Assembly: GCA_947649645.1 (NCBI GenBank)
Contig: CANSSP010000001.1
Coordinates: 205,116 to 269,115 of the forward strand
DNA: 64,000 nt
From: an uncultured Roseburia sp.
GTDB lineage: Bacteria > Bacillota > Clostridia > Lachnospirales > Lachnospiraceae
Reading direction: 5' to 3'
The position numbers were made by a program, and so were the translations under genes. Below are positions 23,297 through 31,770 of the stretch, piece by piece. Numbering within the stretch: the first letter of the stretch is position 1; each line of letters starts with the position of its first letter. Below the pieces are notes generated by a model. It was not told where the DNA came from and did no database searches. It saw nothing but the letters and a program-made list of their open reading frames with translations.

Positions 23297-25972
23297 GTGA
23301 AACAGTTTTACGGAGAAAATGAACTGCGCAGGATGTTCCTTGCTTTTTTTGAGAGCAAGGAACATCTTGTCATGAAAAGTTTTTCACTGGTGCCGCACAA
23401 TGATAAGAGCCTGCTTTTGATTAACGCGGGGATGGCGCCGCTGAAGCCCTATTTTACAGGGCAGGAGATCCCGCCGGGAAAGAGGGTGGCGACATGTCAG
23501 AAATGCATCCGTACCGGCGATATTGAAAATGTCGGCAGGACGGCCAGACATCTCACATTTTTTGAGATGCTCGGAAATTTTTCGTTTGGGGATTATTTTA
23601 AAAGAGAAGCGATCGCATGGTCGTGGGAGTTTCTGACAAAGGTTCTGGGGCTGGAGGAGGACAGGCTGTATCCGTCTGTTTACGGTGAGGACGACGAGGC
23701 ATTTGAGATCTGGAATAAGGAGATTGGTATTCCCGCGGAGCGCATCACCCGTTTCTACCGTGACCCGGAGACAGGGGCATGCGACAATTTCTGGGAGCAC
23801 GGGGCGGGACCCTGCGGTCCTTGTTCGGAGATTTATTATGACCGCGGTGAAAAATACGGGTGTGGGAGTCCGGACTGCAGGGTCGGGTGTGACTGCGACC
23901 GCTTTATGGAAGTATGGAATAATGTGTTTACCCAGTTCGACGGAGACGGCAAAGGCGGCTATGAAGAGCTGGAGCAGAAGAATATTGATACGGGAATGGG
24001 ACTGGAGCGTCTTGCCGTCGTGATACAGGATGTCGATTCGGTGTTCGATATCGATACGATGAAAGCGATCAGAGATAAGGTGTGTGAGCTGTCGAAAAAG
24101 ACGTATCAGACGGATGCGCTGGACGACGTCTCAATCCGGCTGATCACAGACCATATCCGCTCGGCGACGTTTATGATTTCCGACGGCATCATGCCGTCAA
24201 ACGAAGGCAGAGGCTATGTGCTCCGCCGTATCATCCGTCGTGCGGCCAGACATGGGAGGATGCTGGGCATCGCCGGGACTTTTATGGCGAAGCTGGCGGC
24301 GACGGTGATCGACGAGAGTAAGGATGGTTATCCGGAGCTCTATGAGAAGCAGGATTTTATATTTAAAGTGCTCACGCAGGAAGAAGAGAAGTTTAACCGG
24401 ACCATTGATCAGGGGCTTGCGATCTTAGGAGAGATGGAGACTGAAATGGAAGCTGCGGGCGGCAGGGTGCTTTCCGGTGAAAACGCGTTCCGCCTGTATG
24501 ATACGTTTGGTTTTCCGATCGATCTGACACGTGAGATTCTGGAGGAAAAAGGATTTACAATCGACGAGGAAGGCTTTGAAGCGGCGATGAAGGTGCAGCG
24601 CGAAACAGCCCGCAAGGCCCGCAAGGTGACAAACTACATGGGGGCGGATGTGACGGTGTACGAGTCGATCGATCCTTCTGTCACGACGAAATTTGTCGGA
24701 TATGACCGTCTCACTCACACGTCAAAGGTTACGGTCATGACGACAGAGACGGAGATCACCGAAGCGCTCTCGGACGGTGAAACAGGAACGATATTTGTGG
24801 AGGAGACGCCGTTTTACGCGACGATGGGCGGACAGAATGCCGATACGGGTTTTATAAAAAGCGCGGACCAGTCGTTTGTCTTTAAGGTGGAAGATACCGT
24901 AAATATGCTCGGCGGCAAGGTGGGGCATATCGGCAGCGTGGTGAGCGGCATGGTAAAGACGGGCGATACGGTGGAACTTTTCGTGGATGCCGGGAAGCGT
25001 GCCGCGATCGGAAAAAACCATTCGGCAACGCATCTTCTGCAGAAGGCCCTTCGCACGGTGCTGGGGAGCCATGTGGAGCAGGCGGGGTCCGATGTGAACG
25101 CAGACCGGCTGCGTTTTGACTTCTCCCACTTTTCTGCGATGACGCCGGAGGAGTTAAAGAGGGTCGAGGCAATCGTAAATGAAAAGATTGCGGCCGCGCT
25201 TCCGGTTGAGACGAAAGTTATGAGTCTTGAAGAGGCGAAGAAGACGGGGGCGATGGCGCTGTTTGGCGAGAAGTATGGCGAGAGTGTGCGCGTCGTAAGG
25301 ATGGGAGATTTTTCCGTCGAACTGTGCGGCGGCACGCACGTTGAAAATACCAGTGCGATTTCTTCGTTTAAAATTGTATCGGAAGCAGGAGTTGCGGCCG
25401 GCGTCAGAAGAATCGAGGCACTGACGGCGCAGGGTGTTTTTGCATATTACGACAGGATTGAGGAGGAGCTTTTGTCGGCGGCGAAGGCGGCAAAGACGAC
25501 TCCTGCCGGACTTACGGATAAGATCGGGCACCTGATGGCGGAGATAAAGGCGTTACAGAGTGAAAACGAGTCCTTAAAGAGTAAGGCGGCGAAAAACGCA
25601 CTTGGCGATGTGATGGATGAGGTTGTGGAAGTGGGCGGTGTGAAGCTTCTGGCCGTCGGCGTCGAGGGCGTGGACATGAACGGACTCAGGGATCTGGGCG
25701 ATCAGCTCAAGGCGAAGCTCGGGGAGGGCGTCATTGTCCTGGCGTCTGCAAAGGACGGCAAGGTGAACCTGATCGCGATGGCGACCGAGGGCGCGATGGC
25801 AAAGGGCGCGCATGCCGGAAATCTGATCAGACGTATCGCCGGGAAGGTCGGCGGCGGCGGCGGCGGACGGCCGAATATGGCGCAGGCCGGCGGAAAGAAT
25901 GCTGCAGGAATCCCGGATGCGGTCGCGGAGGCGAAACTGGTGCTGGCGGAGCAGACAAGTCAGGAGAGGTGA
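23297..25972 (+). CDS. alaS: Alanine-tRNA ligase
   Basis: Charges tRNA-Ala and edits mischarged serine or glycine. The protein has 891 residues, within family range. Class II motif 1/2 regions are visible (NAGMAPLKPYFTG; motif 2 near CQKCIRTGDIENVG). The editing-domain zinc ligands occur as HSATHLLQ (about residue 577) and CGGTHVEN (about residue 676), and the C-terminal DHHA1 domain has the glycine-rich GGGGGGRPNMAQAGGK. Translation starts at GTG 23297 with GGAGGA 7 bases upstream. There is no T-box in the 5' region, although many Firmicutes regulate this gene that way; a 9-bp palindrome lies there instead. Confidence 0.97.
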   Translation: MKQFYGENELRRMFLAFFESKEHLVMKSFSLVPHNDKSLLLINAGMAPLKPYFTGQEIPPGKRVATCQKCIRTGDIENVGRTARHLTFFEMLGNFSFGDYFKREAIAWSWEFLTKVLGLEEDRLYPSVYGEDDEAFEIWNKEIGIPAERITRFYRDPETGACDNFWEHGAGPCGPCSEIYYDRGEKYGCGSPDCRVGCDCDRFMEVWNNVFTQFDGDGKGGYEELEQKNIDTGMGLERLAVVIQDVDSVFDIDTMKAIRDKVCELSKKTYQTDALDDVSIRLITDHIRSATFMISDGIMPSNEGRGYVLRRIIRRAARHGRMLGIAGTFMAKLAATVIDESKDGYPELYEKQDFIFKVLTQEEEKFNRTIDQGLAILGEMETEMEAAGGRVLSGENAFRLYDTFGFPIDLTREILEEKGFTIDEEGFEAAMKVQRETARKARKVTNYMGADVTVYESIDPSVTTKFVGYDRLTHTSKVTVMTTETEITEALSDGETGTIFVEETPFYATMGGQNADTGFIKSADQSFVFKVEDTVNMLGGKVGHIGSVVSGMVKTGDTVELFVDAGKRAAIGKNHSATHLLQKALRTVLGSHVEQAGSDVNADRLRFDFSHFSAMTPEELKRVEAIVNEKIAAALPVETKVMSLEEAKKTGAMALFGEKYGESVRVVRMGDFSVELCGGTHVENTSAISSFKIVSEAGVAAGVRRIEALTAQGVFAYYDRIEEELLSAAKAAKTTPAGLTDKIGHLMAEIKALQSENESLKSKAAKNALGDVMDEVVEVGGVKLLAVGVEGVDMNGLRDLGDQLKAKLGEGVIVLASAKDGKVNLIAMATEGAMAKGAHAGNLIRRIAGKVGGGGGGRPNMAQAGGKNAAGIPDAVAEAKLVLAEQTSQER

Positions 25973-26059
25973 GGAAACAAATCTGACCGGCGGTTTTGGT
26001 TGCGAAGGGATCGCAATAGCGCGGAGCTGAGGTAAAAATAGGGTGACAGGAGGATTCAT

Positions 26060-26611
26060 ATGAGCAGAATCGGAATTTTTATGGCGGACGGCTGCGAGGA
26101 GATCGAGGGCCTTGCCGTGGTGGATATTGTGCGCCGCGCAAAGATGGAGATCGTGATGATCGCTCTTACGGAGAAAAAGGAAGTGACGGGGTCGCACGGG
26201 ATTACGTTTCTGGCGGACGCGGCGGCATCGGAGGTGGACTTTGACGGGCTGGACGGGATCGTGCTTCCGGGCGGAATGCCAGGGACTTTACATCTGGCGG
26301 ATGATGAGACGGTAAACGCAGTGATCCGGCGTTTTGCGTCGGAGGGAAAGCTGGTCGGCGCCATCTGCGCCGCGCCGGGCGTGCCCGGTGCGGCCGGGAT
26401 TCTTGCGGGAAAGCGTGCCACATGCCATCCGGGGTTTGAAGATAAACTGACGGGGGCTGTCGTCTGTGTAGATGAGGTCGTCGTGGACGGCAATCTGATC
26501 ACAAGCCGCGGCATGGGTACTGCGATACCGTTTGGCCTTGCAATCGTGCGTTATTTTACGGATGAAGAGACGGTGGAAGGAATCAGAAAAGGGCTGGTTT
26601 TCCGCGCCTAG
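26060..26611 (+). CDS. DJ-1/PfpI (YajL/ThiJ-type) family protein
   Basis: A protein of the class I glutamine-amidotransferase-like DJ-1 branch, 183 residues. The conserved acidic residue lies in ADGCEEIEGL (about residue 15) and the reactive cysteine in GAICAAPGV (about residue 106) at the nucleophile elbow. Members are reported as glyoxalase III or protein/nucleotide deglycases and as oxidative-stress proteins, so a role in dealing with reactive carbonyls is the best guess. ACAGGAGGA precedes the ATG. It follows alaS by about 90 bases and ends before a long hairpin shared with the convergent SASP gene. Confidence 0.9.
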   Translation: MSRIGIFMADGCEEIEGLAVVDIVRRAKMEIVMIALTEKKEVTGSHGITFLADAAASEVDFDGLDGIVLPGGMPGTLHLADDETVNAVIRRFASEGKLVGAICAAPGVPGAAGILAGKRATCHPGFEDKLTGAVVCVDEVVVDGNLITSRGMGTAIPFGLAIVRYFTDEETVEGIRKGLVFRA

Positions 26612-26641
26612 AAAGTGCACCGGAGTTGCGTATCCGGACGG

Positions 26642-26687
26642 AAATCACGCCGTATCAGCCATTTATGCGGCTGATGCGGCGTGATTT
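26642..26687. terminator. Bidirectional 19-bp hairpin between DJ-1 and SASP genes
   Basis: AAATCACGCCGTATCAGCC pairs over all 19 positions (one G-T) with 26669-26687 around an 8-base loop. T-rich sequence follows at 26699-26704. It separates two convergent genes. Confidence 0.7.
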
Positions 26688-26722
26688 GTATTCGGGTATT
26701 TTTTAATTTTGAAAGTGCATCC

Positions 26723-26941
26723 TTATCTGGACATCTGTTCTTCCTGCTTCATGATCATCTTTTTGACCATTTCGCCGCCGATGCTGCCCGCCTGTGCGGA
26801 AGTAAGGTCGCCGTTGTAACCTTCTTTTAAAGGTACTCCGATTTCACTGGCTACTTCCTGTTTGAAACGATTCATCGCTTCTTTCGCCTGCGGTACGGCC
26901 ATCTGACTGCTGTTAGAACCTGAACTGTTTGTTGCGCTCAT
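26723..26941 (-). CDS. Alpha/beta-type small acid-soluble spore protein
   Basis: A DNA-binding protein that coats and protects the chromosome in the dormant spore, and is degraded by the GPR protease on germination. The protein has 72 residues. The two SASP signatures are evident: a central ...FKQEVASEIGVPLK with the GPR cleavage context, and the C-terminal YNGDLTSAQAGSIGGEMVKKMI. The start at 26941 was chosen because GGAGGTGAAAACC lies directly ahead; an ATG five codons earlier overlaps that box. A candidate sigma-G promoter lies about 110 bases upstream, in line with forespore expression. Confidence 0.97.
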   Translation of the reverse strand: MSATNSSGSNSSQMAVPQAKEAMNRFKQEVASEIGVPLKEGYNGDLTSAQAGSIGGEMVKKMIMKQEEQMSR

Positions 26942-27051
26942 GGTTTTCACCTCCATAAAAATGTGTTGTTTTTCTTTGGGGATATTCCCCTCTGTGAGGG
27001 CGCGGCAGTTTTCGCCGCGGCTCCTAATCCTATTATTTACAGCCGCAAAAA

Positions 27052-27080
27052 TAATATGTTGGAAATTATTGAGAATTTTC
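27052..27080 (-). promoter_or_regulatory. Candidate sigma-G promoter of the SASP gene
   Basis: On the minus strand GAAAA (27080-27076), 17 bases, CATATTA (27058-27052) resembles the forespore sigma-G pattern. It abuts the TTGACA of a divergent vegetative promoter. The roughly 100-base leader contains a CGCGGC/GCCGCG hairpin (27001-27019). Confidence 0.45.
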
Positions 27081-27110
27081 TTGACAATGGAAATGAGATG
27101 TGCTTATACT
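27081..27110 (+). promoter_or_regulatory. Sigma-A promoter of the leader ORF / ABC exporter
   Basis: A perfect TTGACA (27081-27086), an 18-base spacer and TATACT (27105-27110). This gives a leader of about 350 bases before the ABC gene. Confidence 0.75.
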
Positions 27111-27163
27111 AACAATATGCAGTCAATGCAGTGTTCAATTTTGAGGAAAAGGAGGTAAGAATA

Positions 27164-27301
27164 ATGTTGAGATTTCAGTATGTGAATGGATCAGAGGATC
27201 AGAAAAGGCATTGTATTACCTCGGTGGAGTTTTCGGCCAGTATTATGAGGAGCAGTATGTTTGTGCGGGCGCGCGGAGCGTGTTCCGTGCGCAGACCGTA
27301 G
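27164..27301 (+). CDS. Leader peptide ORF (45 aa) ahead of ABC exporter
   Basis: A 45-codon ORF with a very strong ribosome site (AAAAGGAGGT) 7 bases before its ATG and its own sigma-A promoter. The peptide is polar, with an arginine-rich end (FVRARGACSVRRP), and resembles no protein family I know. Its last third overlaps a 9-bp hairpin (27269-27277 with 27284-27292). Its stop codon sits in the loop of a second hairpin (GCAGAC 27291-27296 with GTCTGC 27303-27308). An intrinsic terminator follows at 27347-27385, before the ABC gene. The layout is that of a translated attenuator leader, as with bmrB ahead of bmrCD in Bacillus subtilis, rather than of a gene with a protein function of its own. 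Confidence 0.6.
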   Translation: MLRFQYVNGSEDQKRHCITSVEFSASIMRSSMFVRARGACSVRRP

Positions 27302-27356
27302 CGTCTGCCTGTTTCCATAGATGGCGGATTTATTTCTGTGAACCGCAGAGCCCGTG
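27264..27356 (+). promoter_or_regulatory. Candidate antiterminator pairing
   Basis: TGCGGGC (27264-27270, inside the leader ORF) can pair with GCCCGTG (27350-27356), the 5' arm of the terminator, over 7 positions with G-T pairs at the outer end. The same upstream bases overlap the 9-bp hairpin at 27269-27292, so the structures compete. Inference from base pairing only. Confidence 0.35.
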
Positions 27357-27385
27357 GTAATCGTATCGATGCCGCGGGCTTTTTT
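27347..27385 (+). terminator. Intrinsic terminator (attenuator) before ABC exporter genes
   Basis: AGCCCGTGG (27349-27357) pairs with CCGCGGGCT (27372-27380), extended by two weak pairs, with a 14-base loop and a six-T tail. It lies between the leader ORF and the GTG of the ABC gene, in the same direction, so read-through must be controlled or partial. Confidence 0.8.
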
Positions 27386-27469
27386 GTCATACAGGGAAAT
27401 ATGTCCTGTATGGCGGGAATACCGGACGGAAATGAAGAGAAGACATGCCGGGAGAAAAGGAGGATTTTT

Positions 27470-29206
27470 GTGAAGAAGTTGTATATTTATATCGGACGCG
27501 AGTGGCTTTCGTATCTGTTTGCCATCGCTTCGATGGTGACGGCGATTGTCCTGGACATGATTTATCCGAAGATCACCCAGGATATTGTGGATGAAGTGAT
27601 TTCAGGCGGCAAAACGCAGCTTTTGACAGGGCTTCTGGGCGGAATTGTGGCGGTGGGAATCGGGCGGTGTATCTTTGGATATTGCAAAGAAATTATGTTT
27701 GACCGTGTCTCGTCAAAGATCGGTTCGCAGATGCGCAAGGATCTGTTCGACCACATTCAGACGTTGTCTATGAATTATTTTGACAATGTCAATACGGGAG
27801 AGCTGATGGCCCGCGTGAAGGACGACGTGGACCGGATCTGGGATGCGCTCGGGTTTGTCGGAATGCTTGTGATTGAGGTCATCATCCATGTCGGCTTTGT
27901 GCTTTACTGTATGTTCAGCAGAAACTGGAAGCTGGCGCTGGTTCCGCTGTTTGCAATGATTATCTGCGGGATTGTGGCGGTGGTGATGGAGCGGAAGCTG
28001 GATAAAGTATATGAGGAAATCAGTGAGGAAAACGCTGTGCTGACGACGGTGGCAGAGGAAAATCTTGCGGGCGTGCGCACGGTAAAAGCGTTTGCGCGGG
28101 AAAAGCACGAGATCCAGAAGTTTTTATCACACAACAGTCGTTATTATGAACTGAACATCACACAGTCGAAGGTGATGGTGCGGTATTATCCGCTGTTTCA
28201 GTTTGTGGGAAAGGCCCTGCCGGTCTGCACGACGATCCTGGGCGGTATTTTTGTGATGAACGGCGAGATGACGCTGGGCGCGCTCGTAGCGTTTGTGGAA
28301 TACAGCAGAAACTGCACCTGGCCGATGGAGATGCTGGGCTGGCTGACCAATGGTGCTTCTGCAGCCGCGGCGTCCTACAAGAAAATCCGTAAAATATACG
28401 GAGAAGAGGCGATGGTTAAGGATAAGGACAGGACGGTCCGGCTGGAAAAAGTCAGCGGGGACATCGAATTTGATCATGTGTCGTTTAAACTGGAAGAAAA
28501 AGAGATATTAAAAGACGTCAGTTTTGTGGTTCCGGCCGGAAAGACGCTTGGAATTATGGGGGCGACCGGCTCGGGAAAATCTTCGATGATCAGTTTGCTG
28601 CAGCGCTTTTACGATGTGACGGAGGGAGCGGTGCGTTTTGACGGGACGGACGTCAGGGATTTGTCGCTAAAGCAGCTCCGCAGTAATATTTCCGTGGTTT
28701 TACAGGATGTGTTCCTCTTTTCGGATACGATCGAGGAAAATATCAGGATGGGGCAGAGAAAATGTCTGCCCATCGAGGAAGTGCGCCTCGCGGCGGAACA
28801 TGCCAGCGCGCGTGATTTTATCGAGAAGATGGATGAACAGTATAAGACGGTCATCGGAGAGCGCGGCGTAGGCCTTTCCGGCGGTCAGAAACAGCGGATC
28901 AGCATCGCGCGGGCGCTGGCAAAGCACAGTCCGGTGCTGGTGCTCGACGATTCCACATCTGCGCTGGATATGGAGACGGAGCATGAGATTCAGAAGATGC
29001 TGAACTGTCTTTCGGATACGACAAAAATTGTGATTGCACACCGTATTTCGGCGGTCCGTCATGCAGACGAAATTATTTATCTGGAAGAAGGCAGGATCGC
29101 AGAGCGCGGGACGCACGAAGAGCTTCTGGCAAAGAAGGGACTTTATTATGATACCTATATGGCGCAGTACGGCGCGTTTTCCGGATATACGGCGCAGACT
29201 GCATAG
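27470..29206 (+). CDS. ABC exporter half-transporter, degenerate catalytic site
   Basis: A fused permease-ATPase of the multidrug/lipid exporter type (ABCB/MsbA-like), 578 residues. Six membrane helices fill the first 300 residues. In the nucleotide-binding domain Walker A is GATGSGKSS (near residue 364), the signature is the canonical LSGGQ (near 469), and Walker B reads LVLDDSTSALD (near 491). The catalytic glutamate is thus replaced by aspartate, as in the degenerate half of heterodimeric exporters. GTG 27470 follows AAGGAGGA. The frame is open further upstream, but that part contains the attenuator terminator. The partner gene follows at 29307. Confidence 0.92.
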   Translation: MKKLYIYIGREWLSYLFAIASMVTAIVLDMIYPKITQDIVDEVISGGKTQLLTGLLGGIVAVGIGRCIFGYCKEIMFDRVSSKIGSQMRKDLFDHIQTLSMNYFDNVNTGELMARVKDDVDRIWDALGFVGMLVIEVIIHVGFVLYCMFSRNWKLALVPLFAMIICGIVAVVMERKLDKVYEEISEENAVLTTVAEENLAGVRTVKAFAREKHEIQKFLSHNSRYYELNITQSKVMVRYYPLFQFVGKALPVCTTILGGIFVMNGEMTLGALVAFVEYSRNCTWPMEMLGWLTNGASAAAASYKKIRKIYGEEAMVKDKDRTVRLEKVSGDIEFDHVSFKLEEKEILKDVSFVVPAGKTLGIMGATGSGKSSMISLLQRFYDVTEGAVRFDGTDVRDLSLKQLRSNISVVLQDVFLFSDTIEENIRMGQRKCLPIEEVRLAAEHASARDFIEKMDEQYKTVIGERGVGLSGGQKQRISIARALAKHSPVLVLDDSTSALDMETEHEIQKMLNCLSDTTKIVIAHRISAVRHADEIIYLEEGRIAERGTHEELLAKKGLYYDTYMAQYGAFSGYTAQTA

Positions 29207-29306
29207 TCGCCGGGCGGTTTCTGCGGCATTTCTGCACAGGCCGCTCTGGTGTGGAGTTTTAAGCCGCTGAAAGATTATTTCCAGGGGCAGAAAGGGGAGA
29301 TGAAAT

Positions 29307-31097
29307 ATGGCGGTCAATTCATTCCGCGAAGATGAATTTATGGAAAACACCGATAAGAAAAAGATATTAAAGCGGCTGTTTTCCTATCTGCTGGAGTATA
29401 AATGGATACTTTTTGCCGTGTTGCTGTGTATGGGCGTCACGGTTGCGATTTCGCTGGTCAATCCGCTGATTATCGAGGAGGCGATTGACCATTATATCAG
29501 GGAATCGGATTTTTCCGGGCTGATGCGGCTCGGCGTGTGTGCGCTGGCGCTCAATATCCTGTTTGTCCTTTTGGTAAAGGTGCGGATGTATGTGATGTCG
29601 GTTGTTTCGAATAAGATCCTGCTGCGCATCCGCCAGGATCTGTATGAGCATATTCAGACACTTTCGTTTTCATTTTTTGACAGCCGGCCGACCGGGAAGA
29701 TTCTGGCACGGATTATCGGAGATGTCAATTCCCTGAAGGATGTGCTTGTAAATATGGTCACGACGTTAATCCCGGAATTTATCACGGTGCTCGGAGTGGT
29801 GGTGATCATGCTGGTAAAGGACTACCGGCTGGCGCTGGCTTCACTTTCCACGATTCCTGTCATGGCTCTGGGCATCTGGTTTGTGCAGAAGGCATCGCAT
29901 AAGCGCTGGGGTGTTTTCCGGAAAAAATCTTCCAATCTGAACGCCTATGTACACGAGGATATTGCGGGGATGAACGTGGTGCAGAGTTTTGGCGCCGAGG
30001 AGGAGACGCGGGAAATATTTGGAAATCTCACCGACGAGCATCAGAAGGCGTTTGTGGATGCAGTTACCTACGCGGATATGTTCGGTCCTGTTATCGATTT
30101 CTGCTGGGGCATCGGGGCGATGATGCTCTACCTGATCGGGATTCGTTTTCTCGGGTCTGAGGATATTTCCGTCGGACTTCTGGTGGCGTTTGGCACTTAT
30201 ATCAATATGTTCTGGAATCCGATTATGAATCTGAGCAGCTTTTACAACAATCTGGTGACGAATCTGACAGCGGCGGAGCGGATTTTTGATATTCTGGACA
30301 CGGAGGCGGAGATTGTGGATGCGTCTGATGTTGCGGAGCTGCCGGACGTACAGGGCGAGGTTACGTTTTCTCATGTCAGCTTTACGTATGACAAGGGGAC
30401 GGCGGCGGAGACAAAAGTTTTAGAGGACGTCAGCTTTAAGGTTTCGCCGGGAGAGACGATCGCGCTTGTCGGGCCGACCGGGGCGGGAAAGACCACGATT
30501 GTGAATCTGATCAGCCGTTTTTATGACATTGAGGAGGGAACGATCTGTGTCGACGGATTTGATCTGACAAAAATATCGATTGAGAGTTTAAGACGCCAGA
30601 TGGGCGTGATGACGCAGGACAATTTTATATTCCACGGGACGGTCAGGGACAATATTCTGTATGGAAAACTGGATGCGACGGAGGATGAGATGATCGCCGC
30701 TGCGAAAGCAGTCAATGCGCATGCGTTTATTATGAAAATGGAGAAAGGGTATGATACGGAGCTGAAAGAACACGGGGCAGGTCTCTCGATCGGCCAGCGC
30801 CAGCTCATCGCGTTTGCGCGGACGATGATTTCGATGCCCCGGATCCTGATACTCGATGAGGCGACGTCAAGCATCGACACGCACACGGAGATTCTTGTTC
30901 AGAAGGGGATCGAGGCGCTTCTGGCGGGGAGAACCAGTTTTGTGATCGCGCACCGGCTGTCAACCATTCAGAATGCGGACCGGATTTTCGTGATCGATAA
31001 GGGCGGGATTTTAGAGCAGGGAAGCCCCGAGGAGCTGATGAAGAAAAAAGGAGCGTATTACCGGCTTTATATGAAGCAGTTTGAGGCGGCGGCGTAA
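29307..31097 (+). CDS. ABC exporter half-transporter, partner with catalytic glutamate
   Basis: The second half of the heterodimeric exporter, 596 residues, with six membrane helices followed by an ATPase domain. Walker A is GPTGAGKTT (near residue 390) and Walker B is LILDEATSSID, with the catalytic glutamate intact (near 515). The signature is LSIGQ instead of LSGGQ (near 494). Together with the first subunit this gives one full ATP site (this Walker B with the partner LSGGQ) and one degenerate site. That is the asymmetry known from BmrCD, TM287/288 and LmrCD. It probably exports drugs, lipids or peptides. AGGGGAGA precedes the ATG, about 100 bases after the first subunit. Confidence 0.92.
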   Translation: MAVNSFREDEFMENTDKKKILKRLFSYLLEYKWILFAVLLCMGVTVAISLVNPLIIEEAIDHYIRESDFSGLMRLGVCALALNILFVLLVKVRMYVMSVVSNKILLRIRQDLYEHIQTLSFSFFDSRPTGKILARIIGDVNSLKDVLVNMVTTLIPEFITVLGVVVIMLVKDYRLALASLSTIPVMALGIWFVQKASHKRWGVFRKKSSNLNAYVHEDIAGMNVVQSFGAEEETREIFGNLTDEHQKAFVDAVTYADMFGPVIDFCWGIGAMMLYLIGIRFLGSEDISVGLLVAFGTYINMFWNPIMNLSSFYNNLVTNLTAAERIFDILDTEAEIVDASDVAELPDVQGEVTFSHVSFTYDKGTAAETKVLEDVSFKVSPGETIALVGPTGAGKTTIVNLISRFYDIEEGTICVDGFDLTKISIESLRRQMGVMTQDNFIFHGTVRDNILYGKLDATEDEMIAAAKAVNAHAFIMKMEKGYDTELKEHGAGLSIGQRQLIAFARTMISMPRILILDEATSSIDTHTEILVQKGIEALLAGRTSFVIAHRLSTIQNADRIFVIDKGGILEQGSPEELMKKKGAYYRLYMKQFEAAA

Positions 31098-31141
31098 GCC
31101 GCCCGGAGGCCGGGGAAACCATGTCACAAAAAGGAGCAGCC

Positions 31142-31669
31142 ATGAAATATAAAATAGATCTGACGGATGACGATTATTTTCGTTTCAATCTCTTTTACGC
31201 AAATCATTCAAAGGCAGGAAAGCGTTCCATGAAAATGGCCAGAATCGTATTACCGGTTCTGGCGCTGTCTTTTCTTCTGGTATTATTCCTTGCAGGTGCC
31301 AGGCCGGGGCTTCTGGCCACAGAGGCGGTCGTCCTGGCGGTCGTGGTGATCGTCTGGTATCTGAGGGTTCCAAAGATAATGGAAAGAAATATCAGAAAGA
31401 ATATTGACAGGATAAAGGCAGACGGGAAGCTGCCGTATCATGCAGCGTCGGAGATTGCGTTTGAGGATACCATGATTGTGGAGAAAAATGAGATGGGAGA
31501 GTTTCATGTAGCTTACAGCGATATAGAAACTATTTATCCCGGGGAAGCGTATCTTTATATCTTTTATGGCGCCATACAGGCGTTTATCATTCCGTATCGC
31601 TGCCTGGGCAAGGATACGCGGCAGGTGGTAGAATATGTCTTAAAAAAACAGGCGGATTCTGAATCGTAA
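31142..31669 (+). CDS. YcxB-like membrane protein
   Basis: A protein of 175 residues. After a short N-terminal region (DLTDDDYFRFNLFY) come two adjacent hydrophobic segments (about residues 35-52 and 58-76). The soluble C-terminal domain has the pattern seen in YcxB-like proteins: FEDTMIVEKNEMGEFHVAYSDIE, then YLYIFYGAIQAFIIPYRCL. ATG 31142 is preceded by AAAGGAGC. It sits about 45 bases after the exporter genes and may be on their transcript. The function of the family is unknown. Confidence 0.7.
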   Translation: MKYKIDLTDDDYFRFNLFYANHSKAGKRSMKMARIVLPVLALSFLLVLFLAGARPGLLATEAVVLAVVVIVWYLRVPKIMERNIRKNIDRIKADGKLPYHAASEIAFEDTMIVEKNEMGEFHVAYSDIETIYPGEAYLYIFYGAIQAFIIPYRCLGKDTRQVVEYVLKKQADSES

Positions 31670-31770
31670 ATCGTCTGCGTCGGCTGCACGGCGTCAGAAT
31701 TTTTTGTATAAAATGGAAAAAAACGGGAATCTTCTTCTTATGGGAAACAGTGAGAAAGGAGAGGATTTTT

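Noticed and set aside
27338..27469. Upstream extension of the first ABC exporter gene to an ATG at 27338
   Set aside because: It would put an intrinsic terminator inside the coding region and gives a sequence without membrane-protein character. GTG 27470 has a strong ribosome site and yields the normal N-terminus.
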